Of a DNA stretch of 64,000 nucleotides, positions 28,609 through 36,985 are shown in pieces. Position 1 is the stretch's first letter, and every line of letters starts with the position of its first letter. The notes beneath the pieces are model-generated. The model had not been told where the DNA came from. It saw only the letters and a list, made by a program, of their open reading frames with translations, and ran no database searches. The stretch is from Comamonas serinivorans (GTDB lineage: Bacteria; Pseudomonadota; Gammaproteobacteria; Burkholderiales; Burkholderiaceae_C). The DNA lies in assembly GCF_002158865.1 (NCBI RefSeq), contig NZ_CP021455.1, forward strand, positions 2,356,001-2,420,000, read 5' to 3'. The translations under genes and the position numbers were made by a program.

Positions 28609-28963
28609 TGGGCGGGCAAGGCCGGGACGGCCGCAGCCTGCACAGCGACCGCGACCGGGTGTGCAAGCTTGCGAGGACCGATTGCCCATGCGGGCTCGGC
28701 TGATCCGGCTGCACGGGGGCAGGGTGTGGGCGAGCAGGCGGATGCCGCCAAATCGCTGCGGCGGCCTCATGCCGCCACAACCCGCGTGCGGAGTGGCCCC
28801 GTTCACTGGATGGCTTCCCTTTGGGGTGGGTAGTATGACCTATCTACCGTTTCAAGTTCATCGGCATGTGGGTGATACTGTGGCATGCCATGCGTTGCTG
28901 CAGCTTGTCGATGCAGCGCGTGGCGGCCGCCGTCCGCCCCTGTTCAAGCGTTGAACACGCCCG
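28609..28963. other. Intergenic stretch between convergent genes, with one repeat
   Basis: About 355 bp between the nuclease and ugpQ. The only structured feature is palindrome copy 7 at 28830-28883. Confidence 0.45.
28830..28883. repeat. Dispersed palindrome copy 7 (nuclease / ugpQ)
   Basis: Runs from GTAGTATGACC to GTGATACTGTGG, with inner ACCGTTT and a partial CGG. It lies between convergent genes. Confidence 0.75.
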
Positions 28964-29716
28964 TCAATCGGGTGTGAAGGCGTCCACGGCATCGGTGATC
29001 AGGCTGTCCACCCCCAGGGCCAGCAGGCGTTCGGCCTCGCGGGCGTCGTTCACGGTGTAGGCCGCGCAGGCCAGGCCGGCGTCGTGGATGGCCTGCACGC
29101 GGCTGGCCTGCCACAGCCGATGCTCGGCCACCAGGCCGACGCAGTCCAGGTCCTGTGCCAGCTGCAGGGCGTCGGCCGTGTGGCGGGGCCAGGACGCCAG
29201 CAGCAGCGCGCGCGGCCAGTGCGCGTCGGCCTCGGCCGCCGCCTGCAGCGCTGCCGGCTGGAACGAGCTCAGCAAGGGCGGCGTGGCGTCCGGCGGCCAA
29301 TGCGCGCGCAAGGCCTGGACCACGGCGCGGCCGGTGGCTTCCGCCTGGCCCGGGTTGGGCTTGATCTCCAGGTTCAGGTTCATGCCGTTGGCCCGGCAAT
29401 AGCGCAACACACTGGTCAGGTGCGGCAGGGGCTCGCCCGCGTAGGGGGCGGAATGCCAAGTGCCTGCATCGAGCTGGGACAAGCGCGCCCAAGGCCACGC
29501 GCCGGCTGGCCCGTGGCCGTTGCTGGTGCGCTGCAGGGTGTCGTCGTGCAGCAGGAACAGCACGCCGTCGGCCGACAGCTTCACATCGCACTCGGCCATG
29601 CGGTAGCGGCGCGCCGCACCGGCGCGGATTGCCGCCAGCGTGTTTTCCGGGGCGCAGTGCCCCGCGCCGCGGTGGGCGATCCAGCGCGGGCAAGGCCAGG
29701 CAGGGGATGTGCGCAT
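28964..29716 (-). CDS. ugpQ: Glycerophosphodiester phosphodiesterase
   Basis: A 250-residue TIM-barrel phosphodiesterase that splits glycerophosphodiesters from phospholipid turnover into glycerol-3-phosphate and alcohol. Visible motifs are IAHRGAG and APENTLAAI near the start, ECDVKLSADGV, LHDDTLQRTSNG, and NLNLEIKPN. These supply the acidic metal ligands and both catalytic histidines. No signal peptide is seen, which suggests the cytoplasmic form. The start at 29716 (MRTSPAWPCP) is near the first strand; an ATG 12 codons upstream is possible. Confidence 0.9.
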   Translation of the reverse strand: MRTSPAWPCPRWIAHRGAGHCAPENTLAAIRAGAARRYRMAECDVKLSADGVLFLLHDDTLQRTSNGHGPAGAWPWARLSQLDAGTWHSAPYAGEPLPHLTSVLRYCRANGMNLNLEIKPNPGQAEATGRAVVQALRAHWPPDATPPLLSSFQPAALQAAAEADAHWPRALLLASWPRHTADALQLAQDLDCVGLVAEHRLWQASRVQAIHDAGLACAAYTVNDAREAERLLALGVDSLITDAVDAFTPD

Positions 29717-30447
29717 GGGAGAGGTGATGGGAGATGACGGGAAGGGCATCATGCCGCACCCGGTGCTGAGGCCGGATCATCGGCCTGGATGCGGTAACGT
29801 GGTGCCAACCTGATGCGGCCGGGTGCATGCTCCCAAAGGGACGGCCGCGAGCGGTGACCGCTTCCGGGCAACGCGCCAACCGTCGCCCGATGCGCTTGAG
29901 CGGCGCCGCCGCTCGACACCTCGCTCGTTCGGTTTGCAACACCCGGTGGCACCGGCCCATTCCGTCGCGCGAGCGACATGGCGCCCGTGGTCCGCGGTGC
30001 CGGAATGCCCCGGCAAACCCCGAGCCGCGAGCGGCGCAGCACAGGTTGTGCAGAAAAATTAGGTGAAAACACCAATTGGTGCGACAATAGCGGGCTTATC
30101 AGGGATCACGCTCCCGGCATGCCACTTGGGCATGCCGATGATCACCCGGCGTTGCCGGGCCACAGCGGATCCGATGAGCCCTGCATCTCCCTTCTTGCAC
30201 ACAGGCTAGCCACCCTTGCAGACGCACCCCGCGTTCTGCGCCGACGATGACCCCATCGCCGAGGTTTTTGGTGGCCGAGGATGGCCGAAACGCAGTCTGT
30301 CGCTGGCGCCGCTTCACCGATGAAGCCGGCACCACACCGATCAGGCCCGCATGCGTTTTTTGTCGTTGGATGGTTGATGTGTTTTGAACCGTCCAACGCC
30401 GGCGCGCCCCTCGTGCGCCGGGCGTGACATTTCTCTTTTGGAAAACC
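29717..30447. other. Long non-coding stretch and helicase leader
   Basis: About 730 bp between the divergent ugpQ and the DEAD-box helicase. No gene is supported on either strand. The right half looks like a long structured 5' leader for the helicase: a possible -10 GACAAT at 30083-30088, two adjacent hairpins at 30115-30159, a T-run at 30355-30360 and a GC-rich hairpin around 30405-30425. Confidence 0.5.
30115..30159 (+). promoter_or_regulatory. Two tandem hairpins in the helicase leader
   Basis: First stem CGGCATGCC / GGCATGCCG with loop ACTTG (30115-30137). Second stem CCCGGC / GCCGGG with a three-base loop (30145-30159). Both lie about 300 nt upstream of the helicase start. Neither is followed by a T-run, so they look like RNA structure rather than a terminator. 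I could not match them to a known riboswitch. Confidence 0.45.
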
Positions 30448-32637
30448 ATGTCCGATTTGGCACACACCGTGCCGGGCAACGCATTGCCCGAACAACAAGC
30501 TACCCCTGAATCCGTGTCCACCATCGATGCGCTGGCACGCGAGTTCGATGCCGCCGAAGTGCGTGCCCTGGCCGAGCGCCAGGCCGACGGTTCGGCCCAG
30601 GTCAAGCGCCTGAAAGCCGACAAGGCTGAGCAGGCGGCCCAGGCCCGCCAGGCCAAGCAGGCGAGCGACATCCAGCGCGAAGCCCGCGAAGCCGCTGCCG
30701 AGCGTGCCGACGCCGACACCGGGGCCGACGAGCCCCAGAACGCCGAGCCGGTGAATGCCGAGGCGTTTGCTGCCCTGGGCCTGGCGCCTGAGCTGGTGCA
30801 GGCCGTGGCCGACCTGGGCTTCTCCGATCCCACGCCGGTGCAGGCCGCCGCCATTCCCAAGGCCATGCCCGACGGCTTGAGCGATGCGCGCCAATATGCC
30901 GACCTGATGGTGTCCAGCCAAACCGGCTCGGGCAAAACGGCGGCGTTTTTGCTGCCCGTGCTGAACACGCTGCTCAAGCTGCAAAACAGCAAGTTCGAGC
31001 GCGAAAAGGCCGAATGGGATGCCAAGGTTGCCGCTGCGCTGGCCAACGGCGAAGAAGCACCCAAGAAGCCGCGCCGCAAAAACCCGTTGCAGTCGCGTCA
31101 CTTCCAGCCCGCCATTCCCGGCGCGCTGATCCTGTGCCCCACGCGCGAGTTGGCCCAACAGGTGGCCAATGACGCCATCGACCTGGTGCGCCACTGCCGC
31201 GGCCTGCGCATCGCCACCGTGGTGGGCGGCATGCCTTATCAACTGCAAGTGGCCAAGCTGCAAAACGCCAACCTCGTGGTGGCCACGCCGGGCCGTCTGC
31301 TCGACCTGGAGCGCAGCGGTCAGCTCAAGCTGAACGAGGTTGAATTCCTCGTCATGGACGAAGCCGACCGCATGCTCGACCTGGGTTTTGCCGACGACCT
31401 CGAAGCCATTCACCAGCTGACCGGCAACCGCCGCCAGACCATGATGTTCTCGGCCACGTTCGCCCCGCGCATCCAGGATCTGGCCATGCGCGTGATGCAC
31501 GAAGGCGGCAAGCACGTCCAGCGCATCCAGATCGACACGCCGCAGGAAGCGCATGCCAACATCGAGCAATCGCTGATGTGGGCCGACAACTCGGTGCACA
31601 AGCGCCAGCTGCTGGACCACTGGCTGCGTGACCCCGCCATCAACCAGGCCATCGTCTTCGCCTCGACCCAGATCGAGTGCGACGGCCTGGCCGAAGACCT
31701 GCAGCAAACCGGCTTTGCCGCCGTGGCCCTGCACGGCGCGCTCAGCCAGGCGCTGCGCAACCGTCGCCTGCGCGCACTGCGCGAAGGCAAGGTGCAGATC
31801 CTGGTCGCCACCGACGTGGCCGCCCGCGGCATCGACGTGCCCACCATCACGCACGTGTTCAACTTCGGCCTGCCGATGAAGGCCGAGGATTACACCCACC
31901 GCATTGGCCGCACCGGCCGTGCGGGCCGCGATGGCATCGCCGTCACCTTCGCCGAAATCCGCGACCGCGGCCGCTTGTTCGACATCGAACGCTACACGCG
32001 CCAGGCCTTCCAGATCGCCACGGTGCCGGGCCTGGAGCCCACGCTGCGCTTCCCGGTGATCAGCGAGCGCAACGGTGGCCGTGCGCCCGGCGGCAAGGGT
32101 CGCCATGGCGGCGGCCGTGGCCGCCCCGGTGGCGATCGCGGTGGCCGTGGTGCCCCGCGCTTCGACGACCGTCGCAATGGCCCGCGCATGTACCGCGGCG
32201 AAGGCGACTTCAACGACCAGCGCGCCCCCCGTGCCGACCGGCATGACGGCCCGCGCGAGGGCGGCTTCGATCAGCGCCGCGATTTCGGCGGTGGCCGCTT
32301 CGAGCCGCGTGGCAACCGTGGCGCCGAGGGTCGTGGTGATTTCCGCGCACCGCGTCCCGAAGGCCGTTTCGACCCCCGTGGCGACGCCCGCCGCGAGCCG
32401 CGCTTCGACGACCGCGCCCCGCGTTTCGACCGCGCCGAGCGTCCCGCACGCGGTGACTTCGACGACCGCCGCCCGGCGACGCGCCGCGAAGGCCACCGCG
32501 ATGGCTTCGGCAGCAAGCCGGCCGCCGCGCGCCCCTACGAGCCGCGCGGTCAAGCGCGCGACAGCCGCATGGGTGACCGCGACGGCCGCTCGCACGCGCC
32601 CCAGGGCCGCGGCGGCAAGCGCACGCACGAGTATTGA
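30448..32637 (+). CDS. DEAD-box ATP-dependent RNA helicase (RhlE-like)
   Basis: A 729-residue helicase. Residues 1-105 are a charged, alanine/glutamate-rich, likely coiled-coil extension. The two RecA-like domains carry QTGSGKT near 158-164, PTRELA, DEAD at 304-307, SAT, and HRIGRTGRAGR. The last 180 residues are a disordered RGG/RFD-rich tail (repeats such as RFDDR and GGRG) typical of RNA binding. It remodels structured RNA, for example in ribosome assembly or decay. ATG at 30448 follows TTTGGAAAA. The long structured leader suggests post-transcriptional control, as with other RNA helicase genes. Confidence 0.92.
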   Translation: MSDLAHTVPGNALPEQQATPESVSTIDALAREFDAAEVRALAERQADGSAQVKRLKADKAEQAAQARQAKQASDIQREAREAAAERADADTGADEPQNAEPVNAEAFAALGLAPELVQAVADLGFSDPTPVQAAAIPKAMPDGLSDARQYADLMVSSQTGSGKTAAFLLPVLNTLLKLQNSKFEREKAEWDAKVAAALANGEEAPKKPRRKNPLQSRHFQPAIPGALILCPTRELAQQVANDAIDLVRHCRGLRIATVVGGMPYQLQVAKLQNANLVVATPGRLLDLERSGQLKLNEVEFLVMDEADRMLDLGFADDLEAIHQLTGNRRQTMMFSATFAPRIQDLAMRVMHEGGKHVQRIQIDTPQEAHANIEQSLMWADNSVHKRQLLDHWLRDPAINQAIVFASTQIECDGLAEDLQQTGFAAVALHGALSQALRNRRLRALREGKVQILVATDVAARGIDVPTITHVFNFGLPMKAEDYTHRIGRTGRAGRDGIAVTFAEIRDRGRLFDIERYTRQAFQIATVPGLEPTLRFPVISERNGGRAPGGKGRHGGGRGRPGGDRGGRGAPRFDDRRNGPRMYRGEGDFNDQRAPRADRHDGPREGGFDQRRDFGGGRFEPRGNRGAEGRGDFRAPRPEGRFDPRGDARREPRFDDRAPRFDRAERPARGDFDDRRPATRREGHRDGFGSKPAAARPYEPRGQARDSRMGDRDGRSHAPQGRGGKRTHEY

Positions 32638-32942
32638 TGCCACCGCACTGGTGGCCTGAAGGCTGCCAGTTGGTGTGTATATGCAAGGGTATGGCCCTGT
32701 TGCCGTTGTGTTGATAACGGCAACAGGACCATACCCTTGTGCATTGTGCCGATTGAACCCGCAGTCCAGTCACCTCGACGCGGGCGGGTGTGCGGGCCCG
32801 GGCAGGGCGCCGCAGCATCCTCGGTCTGGCCTCGCCCAGGACACACGCGGGAAGGCCGTGTACGCAGAATTACGGCCAGATGACCGTTTGTTTAACCGTA
32901 GACTTTCAAGGTTATTCACCTTTTCCGCGCTCGGAGCTTTAC
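32638..32942. other. Intergenic stretch before the TerC gene
   Basis: About 305 bp holding the near-perfect palindrome copy 8 and the upstream region of the TerC gene. TerC genes are often under yybP-ykoY manganese riboswitches; I looked for that conserved core here and did not find it. Confidence 0.45.
32684..32739. repeat. Dispersed palindrome copy 8 (near-perfect, after helicase)
   Basis: Two 24-nt arms, 32684-32707 and 32716-32739, with one mismatch and an 8-nt loop GTGTTGAT. Outer ends are CAAGGGTATGG / CCATACCCTTG and inner ends GTTGCCGTT / AACGGCAAC. It lies 47 bp after the helicase stop and would form a very stable hairpin on either strand. This is the best-preserved member of the family. 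Confidence 0.95.
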
Positions 32943-33638
32943 ATGGACTTCCTTTCACACCCCGACTTCTGGGTCGGGTTGGTCAAGATCATCTGGATCA
33001 ACATCATCCTGTCGGGTGACAACGCCGTGGTCATCGCCCTCGCGGCGCGTTCGCTGCCGCCCGCGCAGCAGAAGAAGGCCATTGCCTTCGGCTCTGGCGC
33101 TGCCGTGGTGCTGCGCATCCTGCTGACGGTGGTGGCCGCCAAGCTGATGGCCTTGTCGTTTGTGCAGATCGTGGGCGGCGCGCTGCTGCTGTGGATTGGT
33201 CTGCAGCTGCTGACCGGCGACGAAGGTGATGAGGGCGAATCCAAGGGCACGGGCTCGATGATGGCGGCCATCCGCACCATCTTGATTGCCGACCTGGTGA
33301 TGAGCCTGGACAACGTGATCGCCGTGGCCGCTGCGGCGCAGGGCAACATGGTGCTGCTCATCGTGGGCCTGGCCATTTCCATTCCGCTGGTGATCTTCGG
33401 CTCCACGCTGATGATCAAGCTGATGGAGCGCTTCCCCGTCATCGTCGTGCTGGGCGCGGCCTTGATCGGCTGGGTGGCCGGCGAAACCATCATGAACGAC
33501 AACATCCTGCATCCGGCCGTGGTGGAACACCCCTCGCTGCACTACATCGCCGCTGCCGCAGGCGCGGTCCTCGTTGTGGGCCTGGGCATGTGGCTCAAAA
33601 AGCGTGGCGAAGCCAAGGCCGCGCAGCCCTCGGCCTGA
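32943..33638 (+). CDS. TerC family integral membrane protein (YjbE-like)
   Basis: A 231-residue inner-membrane protein with seven hydrophobic segments. It has the family motifs SGDNAVVIALAARSLP near residue 24 and LIADLVMSLDNVIAVAAAA near 120, where paired aspartates and asparagines mark the TerC fold. Relatives are implicated in manganese export or metal loading of secreted proteins. The ATG at 32943 has GGAG about eight bases upstream. It is monocistronic, followed by a clear terminator. Confidence 0.88.
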   Translation: MDFLSHPDFWVGLVKIIWINIILSGDNAVVIALAARSLPPAQQKKAIAFGSGAAVVLRILLTVVAAKLMALSFVQIVGGALLLWIGLQLLTGDEGDEGESKGTGSMMAAIRTILIADLVMSLDNVIAVAAAAQGNMVLLIVGLAISIPLVIFGSTLMIKLMERFPVIVVLGAALIGWVAGETIMNDNILHPAVVEHPSLHYIAAAAGAVLVVGLGMWLKKRGEAKAAQPSA

Positions 33639-33662
33639 CACGGCCTCACAGGCCCTCGACCA

Positions 33663-33686
33663 AGCCGCCTGCCGGGCGGCTTTTTT
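33663..33686 (+). terminator. Rho-independent terminator after the TerC gene
   Basis: Stem AGCCGCC / GGCGGCT with loop TGCCG followed by six T residues, 25 bp after the stop. Confidence 0.9.
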
Positions 33687-33911
33687 CATGGTGAATGGGG
33701 TTCAGGGTGATCGCGTGCGGCTGTGGCGGGCGGCGGTGAGTCACGGCCAGGTCAAAGGCGGTTGGCTCAATGAAAAATAATTAAAAAGAATGCGTTTTTG
33801 AGCAATTTTTCTCCTATGCTGCCAAATGTTTCTCGGTGGTCGTTGACCACTGCGTTGGTGCATGGGCTTGGCCGACGCGTTCCGTCAACCTTTTATCCAG
33901 TGCATCAACCC

Positions 33912-34616
33912 ATGTCCTCCACACGCTTTCCTCGCCTCCTGCTCAGCGCCTTGCTGCTGGCTGCCGCCAGCCACGCTCAGGCTGCTTACACCGTCACTTT
34001 CCAACAACAAGGCAGCAACGTGGTGGCCACCGGCTCGGGCAGCTTCACGGTGAGCACGCCCGACTCGGCTGTTGAGCTCCCGCAATCGGGCCTGTTCCAG
34101 GGCCGGGGATTGCCAGACTCCAGCAACCAAGCAGGCTTTCTGCTGGGCGATGTCGGCCAGGTGGCGCTGCACTATGGTCAGCTGTCGAGCGCGGTGACCG
34201 AGTTGAGCGCGGTGGAAACGCCGTTTTTCGGAACCTCCAGCGGCGGGTTTGCGGGCATGGCTGTGCAATCCAATGGGATCTGCATCTTGGCAACGCCATT
34301 CGATTACACCTCTGGTGCGTCGCTCAACAACACCACGACCTGGACCAACACCACCTTGGCCGACATGGGCCTGACCGCCGGCTCGACCCTGACGTTCGAG
34401 TGCGATCCGCTGCCGGTGGCGACGGCCCTCAGTGCCGAAGCCCCGTCTGCCAAGGCCGTGACGGCCAACAACGTCATCGTCGTGCGCGTCTTGGCCGCCA
34501 GCACAGGCACCACCCAGGCCGTGCCGGCCCTGGGGCCCTTCGGCCTGCTGGCCTTGGGCGCCGCCCTGGGCGGCTGGGGCGTGTTGCGTCGCCGCCGCGC
34601 CAACGCCGCGGCCTGA
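33912..34616 (+). CDS. Exported protein with a C-terminal sorting-signal-like tail
   Basis: A 234-residue protein of unknown function. It has a signal peptide (LLLSALLLAAASHAQA, cleaved near residue 24), a threonine/serine-rich beta-type body with two cysteines that may pair, and a tripartite C-terminus. The tail is VPALGPFG, then a hydrophobic helix, then RRRRANAAA. That tail resembles the IPTL/PEP-CTERM class of cell-surface sorting signals common in Comamonadaceae, in which the anchor is removed by an exosortase-type enzyme. Assignment to a specific class is inference. Upstream is AT-rich (AATAATTAAAAAGAATG), which may hold the promoter. Confidence 0.7.
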   Translation: MSSTRFPRLLLSALLLAAASHAQAAYTVTFQQQGSNVVATGSGSFTVSTPDSAVELPQSGLFQGRGLPDSSNQAGFLLGDVGQVALHYGQLSSAVTELSAVETPFFGTSSGGFAGMAVQSNGICILATPFDYTSGASLNNTTTWTNTTLADMGLTAGSTLTFECDPLPVATALSAEAPSAKAVTANNVIVVRVLAASTGTTQAVPALGPFGLLALGAALGGWGVLRRRRANAAA

Positions 34617-34654
34617 TCCGCGTCACCCGCTCGCGCCGCATGGCGCGCTTGCAG

Positions 34655-34680
34655 ACCGCCCTCGTGGGCGGTTTGTTCGT
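34655..34680 (+). terminator. Probable terminator after the exported protein gene
   Basis: Stem ACCGCC / GGCGGT with a six-base loop followed by TTGTTCGTT, about 40 bp after the stop. The T-run is imperfect. Confidence 0.55.
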
Positions 34681-34769
34681 TGGGGGCAGTCCTGTGGCGT
34701 GACGCCCCAGGGACATGCACCACCCTGGCGCGCGTTTCCACTGGGCACACAACCACCCGGAGACGCCCC

Positions 34770-35768
34770 ATGACCCGCTTTTCCCTTCAACGCCGTGCCG
34801 TGGCGCGCGCCGGCGCCTGCCTGCTGCTGCCGGCCTGGGCCCAGGTTGGCGCGGCGGCCGCCGCCACCTGGCCGGCCAAGCCGGTGCGCATGGTGGTGTC
34901 CAGCCCCGCAGGGTCCACGGGCGACGTGATTGCGCGCCTGTTGTGCGACCAGATGACGCGGGCCACGGGCCAGCCCTTCATCGTGGACAACAAGCCTGGC
35001 GCCAACAGCTCGATCGGTGCCGCCGAGGTGGCCCGTGCCGCGCCCGATGGCCACACCCTGATGCTGGCCAACACCAGCAGCGTGGTCGTCAACCCGCAGC
35101 TGTACAAAAAGCTGCCGTACAGCGACAAAGACTTCACGCCCATCAGCGCCATCGTCGAGGGCCGCTTCATCCTGGCCGTGAACCCGGCCTGGGCGCAGGC
35201 GCAAGGCATTGCCACCGCGGCCGATTTCCTGGGCTGGGCCAAGCGCAACCCGGGCCGTGTGCGCTACGGATCAGCCGGCCAGGGCAACCTGGCGCACCTC
35301 ACCTTCGCCATGCTGAACAACCACGCCGGCATCGTCACCACCCACATCCCCTACAAAGGCAGCGGTCCGGCGCAGAACGCGTTGATGGCCGGCGAGATCG
35401 AGGCCATGTTCGACATCCCGAACGCCATCCCGCTGTTCGAGTCCGGCCGGCTCAAGCCCCTGGCCGTCACCGCGCCGCAGCGCATCGCAGCCTTGCCCCA
35501 GGTGCCCACGCTGGAGGAGGTGGGGGTTCGCGGCTTCGACGTGACCTACTGGATGGCGGTGCAGGCGCCCGCCCGCACGCCACCGGCCATCGTCGATCAG
35601 GTGTATGCGGCGCTGAAGCAGGCGGCCGCCGACCCCAAGACGCGCGCGGGCCTGGCGGTGCAGGGCGATGTCATCGTGATGGCGCCGCAGCCGTTTGCGC
35701 AGCGCATCCAGCGCGAGATCGCGCTCTGGGGCGACGTGATCCGGCGCGAAAAGCTGTCGCTGGAGTGA
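34770..35768 (+). CDS. Bug-family tripartite tricarboxylate transporter substrate-binding protein
   Basis: A 332-residue periplasmic binding protein with an arginine-containing signal peptide (RRAVARAGACLLLPAWAQV). The Bug fold follows, beginning WPAKPVRMVVSSPAGSTGDVIARLL. Characteristic blocks are VDNKPGANSSIGA, PDGHTLMLANTS and PYKGSGPAQNALMAGEIEAMFD. Such proteins capture small carboxylates or other metabolites; they are massively expanded in Burkholderiales and often orphaned from TctAB membrane subunits, as here. The ligand is unknown. ATG at 34770 follows CCGGAGA. Confidence 0.92.
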   Translation: MTRFSLQRRAVARAGACLLLPAWAQVGAAAAATWPAKPVRMVVSSPAGSTGDVIARLLCDQMTRATGQPFIVDNKPGANSSIGAAEVARAAPDGHTLMLANTSSVVVNPQLYKKLPYSDKDFTPISAIVEGRFILAVNPAWAQAQGIATAADFLGWAKRNPGRVRYGSAGQGNLAHLTFAMLNNHAGIVTTHIPYKGSGPAQNALMAGEIEAMFDIPNAIPLFESGRLKPLAVTAPQRIAALPQVPTLEEVGVRGFDVTYWMAVQAPARTPPAIVDQVYAALKQAAADPKTRAGLAVQGDVIVMAPQPFAQRIQREIALWGDVIRREKLSLE

Positions 35769-35777
35769 AGCGCGGCC

Positions 35778-36131
35778 TCAGCCCATGAGCTTGTCGCGGA
35801 AGATGAAAAACACCGCGCCCAGGATGCACAGGCCGGCCCACAGGTAATCGAGCTTGAACGGCTCTTTCATGTAGAGCACGGCGAACGGCACGAACAGCGT
35901 GAGGGTGATGACCTCTTGCAGGATCTTGAGCTGGCCCAGCGACAGCACCTGGTAGCCGATGCGGTTGGCCGGCACCTGTAGCAGGTACTCGAAGAAGGCC
36001 ACGCCCCAGCTGATCAGCGCCGCCACGATCCAGGGCTTGCTGCTGAGTTCCTTGAGGTGCGCATACCAGGCGAACGTCATGAACACGTTGCTCAGGCACA
36101 GCAGGCCGATGGTGATCGCGATCTTGGGCAT
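35778..36131 (-). CDS. DMT-superfamily small membrane protein (DUF486)
   Basis: A 117-residue protein with four hydrophobic segments and the conserved family block FMTFAWYAHLKE near the start, plus SWGVAFFEYLLQVPANRIGY. DUF486 proteins belong to the drug/metabolite transporter superfamily and have no firm function. It begins 8 bp from palindrome copy 9 and lies 28 bp downstream of csaA on the same strand, so the two may be co-transcribed. Confidence 0.88.
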   Translation of the reverse strand: MPKIAITIGLLCLSNVFMTFAWYAHLKELSSKPWIVAALISWGVAFFEYLLQVPANRIGYQVLSLGQLKILQEVITLTLFVPFAVLYMKEPFKLDYLWAGLCILGAVFFIFRDKLMG

Positions 36132-36138
36132 GGTGATG

Positions 36139-36188
36139 CAGTATGGGGTGGTTGCCGATTCACAACAAACGGGTGCCCAGGGGTACTT
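36139..36188. repeat. Dispersed palindrome copy 9 (csaA 3' end)
   Basis: Runs from GCAGTATGGGG to GGGGTACTTCG, with inner TTGCCGAT and AAACGG. The right arm overlaps the last ten codons of csaA and the left arm lies before DUF486. The csaA C-terminus here still looks native, so this end may have drifted toward or been captured by the gene. Confidence 0.65.
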
Positions 36189-36498
36189 CGCCCTCGGGAA
36201 TGCACAGCCGGACCGCACCGTCGGCATCGTGAAACCCGGTCACCAGGCATTCAGACATGAGGGGGCCGATCTGCTTGGGCGGGAAATTCACCACGGCGAC
36301 GACCAGCCGCCCCACCAGATCCTGGGGCTGGTAGTGCACGGTGATCTGGGCGCTGGACTTGCGCACGCCCAGCTCGGGGCCGAAGTCGACATGCAGGATG
36401 TAGGCCGGTTTGCGGGCTTTCTCAAACACATCGGCCTGCAGCACGCGGCCCACGCGCAGCTGCACCTTGCTGAAATCGTCCCAGGTGATGGTGTCCAT
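36160..36498 (-). CDS. csaA: CsaA-type tRNA-binding protein
   Basis: A 112-residue OB-fold protein beginning MDTITWDDFSKVQLRVGRV. Further blocks are KPAYILHVDFG, SSAQITVHY, VNFPPKQIGPLMSECLVTG and the terminal PEGEVPLGTRLL. It matches CsaA/YgjH-type proteins, homologous to the tRNA-binding domain of methionyl-tRNA synthetase and reported to have export-chaperone activity in Bacillus. It is a cytoplasmic dimer in known cases. Start at 36498 is fixed by the conserved N-terminus. Confidence 0.92.
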   Translation of the reverse strand: MDTITWDDFSKVQLRVGRVLQADVFEKARKPAYILHVDFGPELGVRKSSAQITVHYQPQDLVGRLVVAVVNFPPKQIGPLMSECLVTGFHDADGAVRLCIPEGEVPLGTRLL

Positions 36499-36985
36499 GG
36501 AAAAAGGGAAGGGCGGTGGTGGTCGAAGCGGCGATTGTCGGCCAAAGGATGGCGCCTGCAGCCGGCGCGTGCCATCAAGATGGGCCGGCCGTGGATGGCA
36601 GCGGGGAGGGGACGCTGCTGTCCGAACTGGATGGGAGCAAGTCGGCGGCCCCGTCGACCGGTGCGGCACCGGCTGGCCACGATCTTTTCAAACGTGAGGC
36701 CCTGGAAAAGTCCAGCGGCGCAGTCGTGCTCTGGCATGCGTGTGGCGGTTGACGGCGGCCTGCCCATGGTGCGCCCAAGTGCCCAGGCGCCGAGTGCGCG
36801 GTGGCGCCGCATCCCGCGTGGTGTCGCACGTCGTGCACCACGTCATGGCCGCCGCTCAGCCCACTGTCCTGGGTGAATGGGCCTTGACCCTCAATGGCTG
36901 CGCCATGGGGATGATCTTTCTTCAAGGGGTATGGCTTGATTGCCGATTCCGAATCAACGGCAACAACCACATACTCCACAACGAA
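36499..36985. other. Intergenic stretch between csaA and moaA
   Basis: About 490 bp upstream of csaA (minus) and downstream of moaA (minus). Apart from palindrome copy 10 at 36925-36977 I see no gene, RNA or terminator. Confidence 0.45.
36925..36977. repeat. Dispersed palindrome copy 10 (after moaA)
   Basis: Runs from AAGGGGTATGG to CCACATACTCC, with a strong inner dyad TTGCCGAT / ATCAACGGCAA. It is 8 bp beyond the moaA stop on the minus strand and may serve as its transcript end. Confidence 0.85.

Noticed and set aside
32740..32942. Manganese riboswitch (yybP-ykoY) before the TerC gene
   Set aside because: The conserved core of that riboswitch is not visible.
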